Assembly (NCBI RefSeq): GCF_910592395.1
Contig: NC_088310.1
Span: 15,447,501-15,511,500, forward strand
Length of the DNA stretch: 64,000 nucleotides
From: Lineus longissimus
Taxonomy: Eukaryota > Nemertea > Pilidiophora > Heteronemertea > Lineidae
Direction of reading: 5' to 3'
Part shown: in pieces, positions 44,255 to 56,284 of the stretch
Layout: each line of letters opens with the position of its first letter
Position numbering within the stretch: the first letter of the stretch is position 1
Position numbers and translations under genes: made by a program
Notes under the pieces: generated by a model
The model's database searches: none
Told to the model about the DNA's origin: nothing
What the model saw: only the letters and a program-made list of their open reading frames with translations

Positions 44255-46290
44255 TCCTTTTAAGCATGGCAGCACGCATACTGAACGTCTAGCGGTATTA
44301 CCTCCACGCGTTGTCTGGAAAAGAGGGCAATGTCAATGCATTCAGGGTAAAGATGGTAAGCGCGTGAACTCAGATGTGGCAAACTATAAACAGCAGAAAA
44401 GTGATTTAATGTCTCACAAGCAAGTACGGAGGATGTCGCCAGCTGAACCTATGAGTATAGGCCCTGGTCTGGACATACCCCGGCGCAGCGACAGTAGTGT
44501 GGTGAGGCAGTCCTACCTTACAATGTACATGTACTTGAATATTATCGCTGCTTTTTGGAGGATGGGTTCTGGGTTGACCGGCGCTGACCCGCCCTACTTC
44601 AAGAGGGACGGGAATCGGCCTCGATTGGTGCCCTGAAAAGAGAGCTTGAGATAGTCTGACCATCCTCCAAACAGCTATCCTGAAAAACAGCTCCACATTC
44701 GGACATTACATGGTAAATACATCACAGAGCCGGGGCTTCCGTCTGCGCAGTAGGCCAAATTGAATTTTGGCTGGGAAGACCATGCACCGTGTTTCGAGGG
44801 CGCAAGCTAACGTAAATTCAACCTTCATTCGTCAGCGTCGGCGGACTAGCTTCTGGGATGCATCTTTCTGAGGTTAATCCTTTGTCCATTACTAATACAA
44901 CATACATTTTTTGATTTGTAGAGACCCATGAAAGATGTTTAGAACACTTCTGATGGATTTTATTTGATACATATCACCACTATTTGGCGCCACCATTAGC
45001 ACCACACTGGTCCCTGAAATGGTGTAAAAGTGGTCCAAAATAGACCTGATGTGTGTAAAGTTCCCCTGTATAGATTGGTGGAGTATTATTTATTTCGTCG
45101 TAAGGTAACTACCGAGCGTATATAAAACTAAGACCTCAGACCCAAAAGCAAGCAATTAAGATCCCCGAAGTAAAACACTAAGACCAAGGTAAAAAGTAAA
45201 AAACTAAGATCCCCAAAGTAAAATAAAAAGATCAAGGTAAAAAAATTATATCCCGGAGAAGTAAAAAACTACGAAGACCCAGGTAAAAAACTAAGATCGC
45301 AAAGTCACAAGCTAAGGCCTAAAGGGATTTTCCTTTCCTATATGATCAGTGTCTGCGATGATAAGGTATTTACAGTGCTTTTACTCTGACCCTTGTACAA
45401 TGTACAGCTTAGTCCAGTTTTATCATCCCGAACTTAAGCGCCTTTTACTCGTTACTTATGACCGAGCTTATGAGGTGCATACAATTTTAATCGTCATTTT
45501 AAACGTCATCCTGGAAACCCTGGTATTCCGGTTAAAACCCTGGTATTCCAGGATGACGTTTTATAGTATTCGAACCGAAAAATCCAGCTAAGTAACATTA
45601 CATTATACGATATGATAACACTCAATTAACAACAAAAAGAAAGACTAGGATTTCACATCTACTAAACCGGAAATTACACATATAGTTCCATTGTTAGATG
45701 TAAAAAATAGTCAAAAAGGCCACTGGATCCTGTCAGTGATAAATTCCGAGAGTGGTTACGAGCAGAGGGACTAATTTGGCCATCTTCAGGTGACTGATAT
45801 GCACAGTAAGGGCCCTGGGTCACTTCCGATTCAACACTAAATATATTCCTCGTACAAGCGTCAATCATTTCGACATTCTGTGAGATGTGGGAGAACCCTA
45901 GTGGCGACTTTGTGTAACTTTATCTTGCCTGCCTAGCTGCTACCTATATTGTCACTTTGAGACTGGCTGAATGACTACAAGATAATTTGTTGATTTAGCA
46001 TTACCCCTAATATTCTTTGGTCCTTTCATGCATCAGGTCAATGCTGTAGAAATTGCATCGGCCAGCAAATAACAAGATGAAAGGATAACAGGGCAGTACT
46101 TACTTTGTATGTTACAAACATAGCTAGACCATTGAGCTGTCCTGTGGGTCAGGGTTAGGGTTCCCAATTGGTACATACATGTACTGTCTGTTAAAAGTTT
46201 CTTGCCATGGCAAAATGTTAACATCATTTGATTTGGTGGAATACCACAACAATAAAAACTGCCCTTTTGATATTGATATCTACGAAAGCT
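44255..46290. other. Downstream of KY gene: gene-free, with a short repeat and a hairpin
   Basis: No further gene seen. 45131-45310 is a degenerate tandem stretch of AAACTAAGATCCCC/GTAAAA words related to 7506-7600. AAACGTCATCCTGGAA (45501-45516) is inverted at 45546-45561 around a 29-base loop that itself contains ACCCTGGTATTCC twice. Confidence 0.55.
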
Positions 46291-46299
46291 CAGAAGGCT

Positions 46300-47525
46300 C
46301 ATTCAATATTCAAAATTCAAAATTCAAATATCCAACAAATATTGTAGTTTGAATTTTGAACTGTGCTCTTCTTTGACTTCAAAGTTCAAAATTCCAAATT
46401 CCAAATACTGAAGTTTGAATTTTGAAGTCAACCAATTGTGCGACTTCAAAATTCAAAAATTTCAAATATTGAATTTACGTAGTTCTTTCAATGAAAATTC
46501 ACCATCCTTTACAAAAAACACGACTGACTTTTCACCACTGTACACAGTTATCTTGGTTTCTGCCATTTTATGCTGCTGATGAGGCTCAGAGTAACACCCC
46601 TATACTCCACCTAGTGGTACCGTCCTAAAAGAAAGTAAATGCCCACAGTTTAATATCACAGAGATAGAACAAAATAATTGAATGCGGTATTCAGCAGAGA
46701 ATGGTATATCTTGTTGGTCATGTATCTGATATATTTGGACCCAGCTAATCCTGTCTCTTCATTATGTAACAGTCAATTTTAAAAATGTCCAAAAGTCACT
46801 TTTTTAAAATTTCATTTTCGTTCTTTTTCACAATGTATGGGCGAACTACGATGCAACAAAGGTTTTTTTTGCTTTCATAACTAGAAAATTCCTGCTAAGT
46901 TCTTTCATTTTGAAGATTAGTTTTAGCTCGCTACAGGTGATAATTATTTTTCCAGACATCTGGTGACCTTTGAGAACACCCCTCATAGTCAGCAATGCAG
47001 TCAGGCAGGGTCTTTATGACCAACTCAGCTCATACATGAAGAATTGGGGGTCTTTACCAAAGGTTATGGAAGAGATTAAAAAATAACATAAAGATTCTAA
47101 GCAAAAATGTGTATTTGTCAAGACTATCGAACTGACTCTTTGGAATCGAAAGTGCCAAAAAATGATGGTCATAAAGCACAGTTCATAAGCTCATTTTCAT
47201 GTTTGAAAAGGTACATGAAATTAAAAAAAGTGATTTTGGGACCTTTTTAAAAATGTTTGTTAAATAATGAAGGGATGGAATTAGGTGCATCCAAATACAA
47301 CAGATATATGACTAACCAGATATACCATACTCTGCTGAAAACCGCACTCAAATATCTTATTTTATCTCTGTGATATTTTTAAAAGACGGTGGACATTTAC
47401 TTTCTGGAAGGACTGTACCTCATGGTATCAATATTCTACAATTTTGAATTTTGAATTTAGAAGTTGCACAATTGGTTGACTTCAAAAATCAAATTTCAAT
47501 ATTTGAAATTCTCGAATTTAGAATT
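46300..47525. mobile_element. 1.2-kb fold-back element with long inverted arms
   Basis: The left part (about 46300-46830) is matched in inverse order by the right part (about 47210-47525): GTCAACCAATTGTGC versus GCACAATTGGTTGAC, AGAAAGTAAATG versus CATTTACTTTCT, and TATCACAGAGATA versus TATCTCTGTGATA. The outer ends are ATTCAAAATTCAAA-type repeats. The central 380 bp is unpaired and has no ORF. It is non-autonomous; superfamily not assigned. Confidence 0.75.
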
Positions 47526-48134
47526 TTCGGGCTAATTCTCTTACCACGGTGACGTCATTTTTTGCTCATGAACATAACGTTAGGCGGCAATTTTGCAATG
47601 ATTGGGCACGGTTCGGAAAATGCTTGGTTTCTATATTTTCCTGCAAACCACTGCTCAAAGCCGCGTGACACAGATTAAGAATAACCTTCGCTTATTTGTC
47701 GAACCCATTGTTGAAGATTATCTTTGTAAAAATCGTAAAAATCTGTTATCAAAGACTTATTTTCGGGAAAGTTTTATGAAACGTGACAGAACCACTGCTG
47801 AAACTCGCGGCTGAACAGCGAGTCACGTGAGGTAAGCAAAGCGTTGGAAACAAAAGTTTATTTCGGGCCCAAAGAAATCACTGCTATATGTTTGTTCAAC
47901 CGTTGAACTGACTGGATATGCGCGGAATTAGTCGATTTAGAGTCAATTTATCATGTAATATATCAAGTAATACATCATTTATATGAATAGATATGCTCTT
48001 TGTGAAATTGGTGTTTTTTAAGCCCTCTTTTCCGCTGATTTTCATTTCCGGGTTCGCTGTGTTTGTATGCATGTTCAACGTGAGTAATGCACAGTGTATA
48101 GTGCAGACTTGTTTGCTGTGCACAGTACCTACAC

Positions 48135-48350
48135 AGTCACCCGGACAGCAAAGTATGTGGGCCCCGTATGGGTATTTGTATGGGCAATACGGGTCCCATA
48201 TACCATGTGGGTTACGTATAGGCAAATATAGGCACATTTTGCATGTGGGTTTCATATGGGGACCAAGTGGGCAGATGTGGGCTCACCGTCAATGTCATGT
48301 GGCACACGCACGTGGGGCCCACATGGGATATTACATGGGCAACCTGGGCT
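48135..48350 (+). repeat. Degenerate GTGGGCCCATATGGG-type array
   Basis: Words such as GTGGGCCCC, TATGGG, CATGTGGG and CATATGGGG recur every 10-15 bases for over 200 bp with changing spacing. The ORFs on both strands across it are Gly/Pro/Tyr/His-rich translations of the repeat and are not taken as genes. Confidence 0.65.
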
Positions 48351-48359
48351 GATTGTTCA

Positions 48360-50580
48360 AGTCAACTATATGTTACATTAATTACATTGTGATTATTATG
48401 CTCAAAATCAATTGATGAAAATAAAGTTTAGGGTAATATTAAGCAAATAAGTGCAAAGGAAGTGTAAGTTAATTGACTAATTCTGGTTACTATACTAGAC
48501 ACAAAATGAATTTAAGTGCGGGTCCATGATACCACCATGCAGAGGGTGACAAGGTGGGGGTCAAAAGTTTTTAATGAGATTTGGCATGCAAGACCCATTC
48601 ACTAAGATAACAATCCACAGCAATTATGAGCTCAGCCAAGTAACTGGTTGCTGAGCTAGGGGTGGGCCTATTTTTTGGGTCACGTTAAGCCATTTTTGGT
48701 CAATTTTAGGCCATTTCTGAGGGCGACTTTGGACATGCGTACCAGGACGAAAGAGCAATTCTGGACAATACCCTTTTGTGTGGTAGTAGTACATGGTCTG
48801 TTGTGTTCACCCAAGAGAAATCATAAAGCCATGGCCTCTGCCCAGGCTACTATAGGCCTAGAAAGATTATGTAATAGGTCATGGTTGCGGAAGAGGTCAA
48901 TTCAGACCAATGGTTCTCGGCCATTGCAGGGCTCTGGATGTTGCAATATGCCTCGTGTTGAAGGTAATTACATCACCTTTCAAAATCCAAAAGAAAAATC
49001 CAGGGAAGTCCATGGGTTTGGTCAGGGTGTCCCAATAAAAAAGTGAGATTTTTAGCAAAAGAGGAGATTTTTCACTCATTCTGAAGTGGCGCCGCCTATT
49101 GTGTATTTATGGAAATAGTCTCTTCATTGCCCAAATTGGTCCTTGACCACAATTATTTCCTTTGCGATGCTGTATGATGTTATGAAAAAGACATTTTGGG
49201 TCACCATTGCAATGCATGGGCGGGGGGGGGGGGGGGCGGGGGGCACTCAGTGATCTGAAGAGATTCCACTTCCCAGGGTGGTCGTGTACCTAAGCCTCCT
49301 CTTCGAAATTTCAATCCTCGGTTGGCGGATGAGGGACACTTTTCATAAATAATCCACTCCCAACGATGCCTGTAGCCAAGCTAACTTTTCAAACAAAATC
49401 TAAATCAATATCAATATCGTTGTATATAGGGGACATCCCCTCCTAATTCATGGTTGGTCTACTTGGACCAACTATTTCTTTAGCGTTACATCCAGAAAAG
49501 TAAGGATTTTTACCTGCATGATCAGGCAACAAAGCCAAAGGTCAGGACAGACCTCTGCAGACAGCGAATTCTATCTAATCACACATGAACGAGAAAAGTG
49601 AACAAGCAGTCCACCAGAAATAATAAAAATTAGTACTACAATGTATAATGTACTATGACTTCTTTTCACTATGTATGACTATTTACAACATGAACACATA
49701 CAAACATACAATGGCCAGCCCCCCCCCCCCCCACAGTTGAGTTTTAAAGCAGCTGATCTTTGACCTGGTAAATACACAATACATTGTATCTCAAAAACAA
49801 GAGCAGCCGTAATGACACCAAATGTCATCCTGGGTATACATTTGTACCTAGTGTACACATGTACTAAGGATAAAAACGGGGCAACAATAAGGATCCTCAA
49901 ATTTGACCGGATACCAGGACCAAGTTTCTGATTTCTGTAGCATTTCTGAAGTTAGGCTGGTATGGCACTGAAAGCAGCCACTCACAAAAGTTCGGTCTGA
50001 ATCTAAGCACCTAGTACCATAATAATATTGTACATGCAGGGTGTCCCAGAGAGTGCGCCAAAGGGCCCATTGGCTGTGATAACCATCCAGACTACAAGGC
50101 TAACAAGTTGAAAGGTCAACAAGAAACTCTATTGCCCCGTCTAAATATTGGATAATACCGTATCACTAGAGCTATCAGATTGGTACAAAAATAGCTTTTA
50201 GTCTCAGTATGAACATGGATTGATAATATCAAATACAGTCCAACTGGTGTCTCATCTGCTGCACATGTTCCAGGGTATACCAAAAATCCAGTCGTCTTAT
50301 TCAAAAACATGATGCATTCTACATGGAGGCCATGAAAAGAACTTCTCATTTCTCTTAAACATACAACGTACAGGTCAGCAATCCTCTTTTCAAAGAGAGG
50401 AATTGGAACAGATGCTTATGTCTAGGTCACCATTCATTTCATGCTTCAGTAGCAATATTCTAGGTTACAAGATAAAAACTGGCCCGGAGGTCAATGTTTG
50501 ACTAGATTATTTGAAAAATTGGAAATTGGGAAGTTTTTTCCAGGGTCACTATGCAGATTCAATGATCACCAAGATCCAAC
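48360..50580. other. Gene-free stretch
   Basis: G- and C-tracts occur at about 49220-49242 and 49721-49732. Short ORFs (48675-49046, 49679-49900, 50116-50349) carry no motif. Confidence 0.5.
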
Positions 50581-50583
50581 GTA

Positions 50584-53500
50584 TTAGAAACCTGCCTCCT
50601 GAGCAACTTTGTTTCTGAGTCTGCGGCGCACCACAGCAGCAGATACAGCAGCAACTTCCTCCTCAGTTGATTCTTCAACAACTGGCCCACCAGGGAGATG
50701 TCCACATTTCTGCTTTGTGGACAACCTACTGAAATAGCTCATCACCTGCTGTGATGTTAGCCAGTGCTCTTTGCTGAATGTAGCCTTCAGACGTGTGGCA
50801 ACATTTGAGGGATTCTCCTTGATACCGGTGTTGACACCTTTCATGAACTCTTTCTCCAGGAATTCCCGCACCTCTGGGGCATTGCGCCGTGCAGTCCGTT
50901 GGCCACGCTGAGCCCATCCTATTTTAACGAGGCTGCTTCCAGACTCAACGGTGCCCGACACTTCAATAGCACCACTGGAAACAGAAGGCTTTGCAAAGGC
51001 ATCGACTTTTTCAGTCCACTTCCTCTTGACTTTATCGATTTTTGTTTCCTTCAGTGGGAGGGCATCATGAGTACCGCAAGCCATGTGCATGGTGAGTGCC
51101 TCCTGGCTAGGGAACATCCTACCGCAACCATCTTCCGGGCATGGCACTTGCACCAACTGTGAGGAACTGTGGGCACTAAGACTTCCTGTGATTTGATCTG
51201 GTAGAGTGTAATCACCTATGACTACACCAGATGATCCCTGTCTGGTCTTCTTCAGTACAACATTGTGGCTATGGCATTGGCCAACCCCGACACCATACGC
51301 TGTCCAAACCCGAATGCCTTCTTCCTCAAATTGAAAGTTTGTGTACGACGTTATTCCTTGCCAAGTGCCCTTTTCTTTGGCTGCTCCGGGCTTTAGGGTT
51401 GCAACGGCAACATAGCAACCGCGTACTCCACCATACGTCTCAAGAGCATTCTTCATATCCAGGGCAGTCTGGACATCATGCCCCTCATTCACATATCGCT
51501 GCATGTGAGCCTTCATTGGGGCAATTTTTCTATCACATATATCTTTGCCCGATTGGGCCTCGCTAAAGTCATATCGTTTTATGAAAATCCCCTTGGCTTT
51601 AGACAGTAATGGCAGAGACAATAGCAGGGAAGCGTTGTGGTAACAACCCGCATTGTCAGACCGAAGGAACAGCTCTGTCACTTGTGGCAATTCGACTTGA
51701 AGCTTTGCGATGCAGGCCTCAATCAACGAGTAGACACTGAACCAATCCTGCTTGCATTGATCGAGCACGTGGACAAAGCAGTGTATCTGGAAAAAAACAA
51801 GAATTACAAAACTTAATGAAATGGCCAGGGCCATTGTGCTCACCTCATGTGGAGGAAAGATGGATAAAGAGCATGGTATTGTGTCATGTAGTGTTAAGTT
51901 TGATGTAGGTCCAAGCAATTACAATTTCCCCAAAATGGCCAATTTACAGTACATTCGACCTCTGTGACCATGAAAAGTAGGTCAAATCAAAGAAGACCCG
52001 GGTGACACATTGAATGGTTGTTAGAATTAGATGTACCTATGATATAAAATTGGTGCCAATCGAGCAAGTCATTACTAGGTATAATGGCATTTTGAAGAAT
52101 TTAGGATTTGGCCCCCTCCCTGGAGGCCAAACGGCAAATCAGATCGCACCAAACTTTGGTACCTGAGATCACCTGACCAAGGGGTACATGTGTACTTAAT
52201 TTGTGATCAATAGTCATTGCAGTTAAGAAACGTGCCATAGTTACGGCCTGACGGCGAATTTATGCCATTTGACCTCTGTGACCTTGACAAGAAGGTCATA
52301 TTAAAAACTTGTGTGACATATACTGTATGGTGGTTAGATGTACCCATGATATCAAATTGGTGGCAATCGAGCAAGAAGTTAAAGAATAATCACATTTTTA
52401 AGGTTTTTGGATTTTGCCCCCTGGTGGTCAAGTGGTGAATCATATTGGACCAAACTTTGGTCCCTGAGATCACCTGACTAAGGGGTAAATGTGTACTGAA
52501 TTTGGTATCAATAGTCATTGCAGTTTAGAAACGTGCCATCGTTACATCCTAACGGCCAATTTACACCATTTGACCTCTGTGACCTTGAAAAGGAGGTCAA
52601 ATCAAAAACCCGGAGGATATATGATGCACCTTTGCTAGAAGTACCTACCATATTTTTTTCAAAATTTCCCGACTACTATTAAGGGAGATATTGCATATTT
52701 TCACTTTTAACGTTTGGCCCCCTGGTGGCCAAACCATGAAACGAATCGGATTGAAACTTAGTCTCCAAGGTGTCATTACATAAGGGTACATGTGTACCAA
52801 GTTTCAACTCAATAGCTCTAACAGTTACGAAACGTGCCCTGCTAACGGACGACGGACGACGACGACGACGGACGACGGACGCCACGGTATGGGATAAGCT
52901 CACCTCTGCTAAGAGGTGAGCTAAAAATGAGACGGTGTACGTATTGGACACTACATAAGGAGGAATTCGTCTAGGGTGAGATACATGTATTGGCATGTAT
53001 CACTTAAATTTGCTGTCACTTAGGGAAGAACATCAAACATCCATCAACAATTAGTATTGATGACAGGACATTATTCCTGTGAAACAAATGAACTATACTG
53101 CCCATGGCATTATAGTATCAATTGAAATAGGTGATCCTCTCCCAGCACACAGACTGTTTAGTTTTTGAGTTCTTCAGTCCAAATCACTCTGTGCATAGGC
53201 TACCACTTCTTTAAAAAGTTACACCAGCCTCTTTTCACTCATTCAACTGGAAGGTCCTTCAGTCACGCAGATTGGAGAACAGTGTCACACCGAAACATTC
53301 ATACATGGAGGACCTCTGCAACTAACCTGGTACTCGTTTTCCATTGTCTTTGTCACCAACGCAGACACATGCCAGGAGATGCCTTTCTTAGCAAACCAGT
53401 CTTGCTGGGCCTCGCGGAACTTCATCGGTAGGAATTTCATTGCCCAGTCCATGGTCATCAAGCATTGGTTTGGCAGCAGCTCATCAAGAATTTTGGTCTT

Positions 53501-55278
53501 GGCCCTCTCCTGGTTCTTGGCCCTCAGCAAATGTGCCTTCAGTTGAATGATCTTCTCCTTTGCCGCTTCAAAGTAAAAAAAGAAGCTCTTCCCTCTGTTT
53601 CTCATATCTGAAAACAAGACCGCATGATACGTTAGCACAAGCATAAGCATGGGGTGGCATAAGTCACTGAGGCAGTGTTTACTTCGAGCCTGAAATTTGG
53701 GATAGGGTCTTGACATTCAATTGAGTTCTACACCACAGTAACAATATACAGATTTAGACACACCATCAGGCAGCAAATTGTTGGAACTGACAAATCACTG
53801 TTTGATGCCTGGAGAAAGTCCATGACCACACACTTATTCTCAGAGGTGTGTGCTACTGAATCAAACTTGATGTAAGGCAAGTAGTTGTATGATGGTTCAG
53901 GAAACAATCAAGAAAACAGCCAGAAGATCATGATGGCATTGAATGTCATTCATCAACACAAACCCTAGGCATACAGAACATGCTTGCATAAGAAAATATC
54001 CATACCTGTATGACACGTCTGAATCGCTGAAGGCTGACTCGATGGTATCAAATATATACGATATCTCGTCACATCGTTGACATGACAAATCATGTTTGTG
54101 GCTGCAAGGTGTTGTACCATCCCCCAAGGCATACATGATACAGTGGTCAGGGCACTGGCTGGCTTTGCTGACATGAAGTTTGAAATCCGTCTTTAGGTAA
54201 ACCCTCGCAGACTGAATCTTGACATTCAAGTCCTCTATTGTTGCATGTGGATAACCTGAAATTAATGTGAAAAAAAAGTTAATTTGATAAGCAGGTTGCA
54301 TGTGAAATTCTTTTGAGTTCACTATGAATATAATAGTGCTTGACTGATGCATGTGGGCCTATCTTTTCTTTTAGCAGATTGAGAAAAACAAAGAGTACAA
54401 GTGAAACAGAATGGGCATAGTCGGCTTGGCCGAATGGGCATAGCTGGCTTGGCAATGTGTTACAATCAGTTTTAGGCAGCCTATGTGACTGAATAATGCA
54501 GAAGACTCAACCATATCAGTGTTTTCATTTTTTATACATACCACAGTCTCCAAGGACTTCCAAAACTTTGAGTAGGGTATCGAATGCTTGAGATCCTTCT
54601 GCGGCAATGTTGTCTAATCCAGCCAGGGACTTTTTTTGAGATGCAGCGCACACCTGAATGAAAGACAATTTTATTTTACAACCAATATGTAAACAAGTGA
54701 GGAAAAAGACATGAAAGAAGTGTCATTATACATGTCATATATTCAATAATACTACTAGGATGTACTTCTCCTCTTTTTCAATCAATAGACGGTCCAACTT
54801 TTCCCATACTTTCTCACGGAATACCCTTGGATTTCAACTTGTTTTGGGCAGACAAACACAATTTCCAAATCCACAGCAGAAGAACTCAAAATAAATCTTT
54901 GCCAAGGAGTTGCATTTGCTGTTACCTTTGGAAGCCGAACTCCAAATACCTGTAATTGGCATTCTTACCTGAATTATTGAGAAGAGTGAGCTTCTTTTCA
55001 GTGGTTGAAAACCAATTTCCTCGCAGTATGCTAGGTACAACTGAATGAGTCTTGACACGATGGTAGTCCTCACAACATTTTGTATCTCCAGTTTCTCCCC
55101 ATGGCTCAGCTTCATAGTACGAGTTCCATACGCTACATCTTGAAGAAATTCTGGCCTAGAGATGAAGTGAAGGAAGTGATCCACCTTCACCTCATCCATA
55201 TGGGATCGGGTGACTGGCTCCATATGCACAGGTTGGGCTTGACCAACTTCAGTAGCGTGTTTTCTTGCCTTGTCAATT
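50584..55278 (-). CDS. Unnamed multi-exon gene: RNase H-fold-like D/D/D domain plus C2H2 finger
   Basis: Five exons on the minus strand with GT/AG borders: 55278-54969, 54653-54542, 54255-54006, 53607-53328, 51786-50584. Four exon joins keep frame; one in-frame break lies within exon 4 at a run of seven T (plus 53575-53581). The 5' start is missing, as exon 1 opens in mid-codon. Landmarks: SRLIQLYLAYCEEIGF; VCAASQKKSLAGLDNI; YLKTDFKLHVSKASQCPDHC with a Cys/His cluster CSHKHDLSCQRC; MTMDWAMKFLPMKFREAQQD; ELFLRSDNAGCYHN; YDFSEAQSGKDICDRK; and a C-terminal finger CPEDGCGRMF...H. The MDWA, SDNAGCYH and KDICDR acidic residues are spaced as in an RNase H-like/DDE fold, which is inference. Similar unnamed proteins recur in cnidarian and mollusc genomes. 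A domesticated or active transposase is the leading idea. Confidence 0.65.
51835..52925. repeat. Intronic tandem-repeat element, about 300-bp unit, with CTCACCTC/GAGGTGAG ends
   Basis: This lies in the intron before the last exon of the unnamed gene. About three units share GACCAAACTTTGGT, GATCACCTGACTAAGGGGTA, CATTGCAGTTNAGAAACGTGCCAT and TTTGACCTCTGTGACCTTGA. It ends in a GACGGACGACG tract and CTCACCTCTGCTAAGAGGTGAG, a hairpin. GCTCACCTC near 51838 is the inverse of the right end. The build matches the arrays at 20.3-22.1 and 26.5-27.8 kb. Confidence 0.7.
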
Positions 55279-55299
55279 CTATAGATGCAAAAAGGTAAG

Positions 55300-56280
55300 A
55301 CAATGAGCAGGTCACTCAAGTTCAAGTGCATGTACATGTACATGTAAGATGTAACCTGGTTCCAACAACTGGAAATACCAGGGTCATTCTATTGTGATAG
55401 TTGTCCTTTCTCATACCTCTCATTCCACACATGACCCTGCTCATCAACCAACAGAACTTATTGATGCAGCATAGCCTGAGGGGTTCAGTTGATAGAGTGG
55501 TGGGGACTGGCGGTAATGATGCTCAATTTTGTCGTCAATGAGGATGGGATACACCAACAGGGCTTGCCTACTACTACATGCCAATCCTTTGAACTGCGTG
55601 CAACAGCTAATGAAATCTTGAAACTAACCAGCAACTGTGCTTTAGTGCGATTTGTAGCAAGGATGGATAGGATTTGTCTTTTGGTAAACCATGTTTCCGC
55701 CTCATTGTAGCACGCAATGCGATGGATTTTGTGGGTAGGCCTAGCAGGCACCCTGATGATCTTAACGTATGGAATGGAGCATGGAGATGATGTTGACATC
55801 CCTGACCCTGATACCACTACTGATGATGATGATGATGATTACATCATGCTGAAACTGCGACATCCTTTGCTAGACACCACCGCATTGCACCGCAGACATT
55901 TCGACGTTGGATCGTTGGATAAGCACACATGATGACTTGTTTGCCCTCAGAGATAAATCAACTCCAGACCATAGAAGACGGAGGAGACAACGGCAACACG
56001 GCACTGATGCACAAGGTAGTGTTTCTACAAGCATTATATTCCTCACTAAATGAATTTCCTTCTCTGTTGGCCTGTACCGACCGGAATAAGTCTGCTTCTG
56101 TGTCATGGACGGAAGAATAAGTCGCATTATACATCAAAGCGACTGACCCTGACCATGCCATTAACAATATCAGTATGATTGTTCCTGGGACCCTTATTCC
56201 TAGGACTAACATTTCGTTCATACCTGTGGTCATCACCAATCAATATTTCCTGAGATGTTAAATGTGTTAGCTTTTTTATT
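55300..56280. other. Gene-free stretch between the unnamed gene and the pogo relic
   Basis: The plus-strand ORF 55717-55932 has an Asp-rich tail (DPDTTTDDDDDD) and the minus-strand ORF 55485-55817 overlaps it. Neither shows motifs beyond composition. The missing 5' exon of the unnamed gene should lie here or beyond but was not recognised. Confidence 0.4.
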
Positions 56281-56284
56281 TCAG

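Noticed and set aside
44166-44636. 156-codon plus-strand ORF after the KY gene
   Set aside because: Its start overlaps the KY exon in another frame and the rest shows no motif, no splice context and no composition typical of a protein.
47896-48352. Two overlapping 119-codon ORFs on opposite strands
   Set aside because: Both mostly translate the GTGGGCC/TATGGG repeat array; composition explains their length.
55717-55932. Acidic-tailed plus-strand ORF as a HARBI1 C terminus
   Set aside because: Only the Asp-rich tail resembles Harbinger ends; the conserved helix with AVLHNI-type residues is not present.
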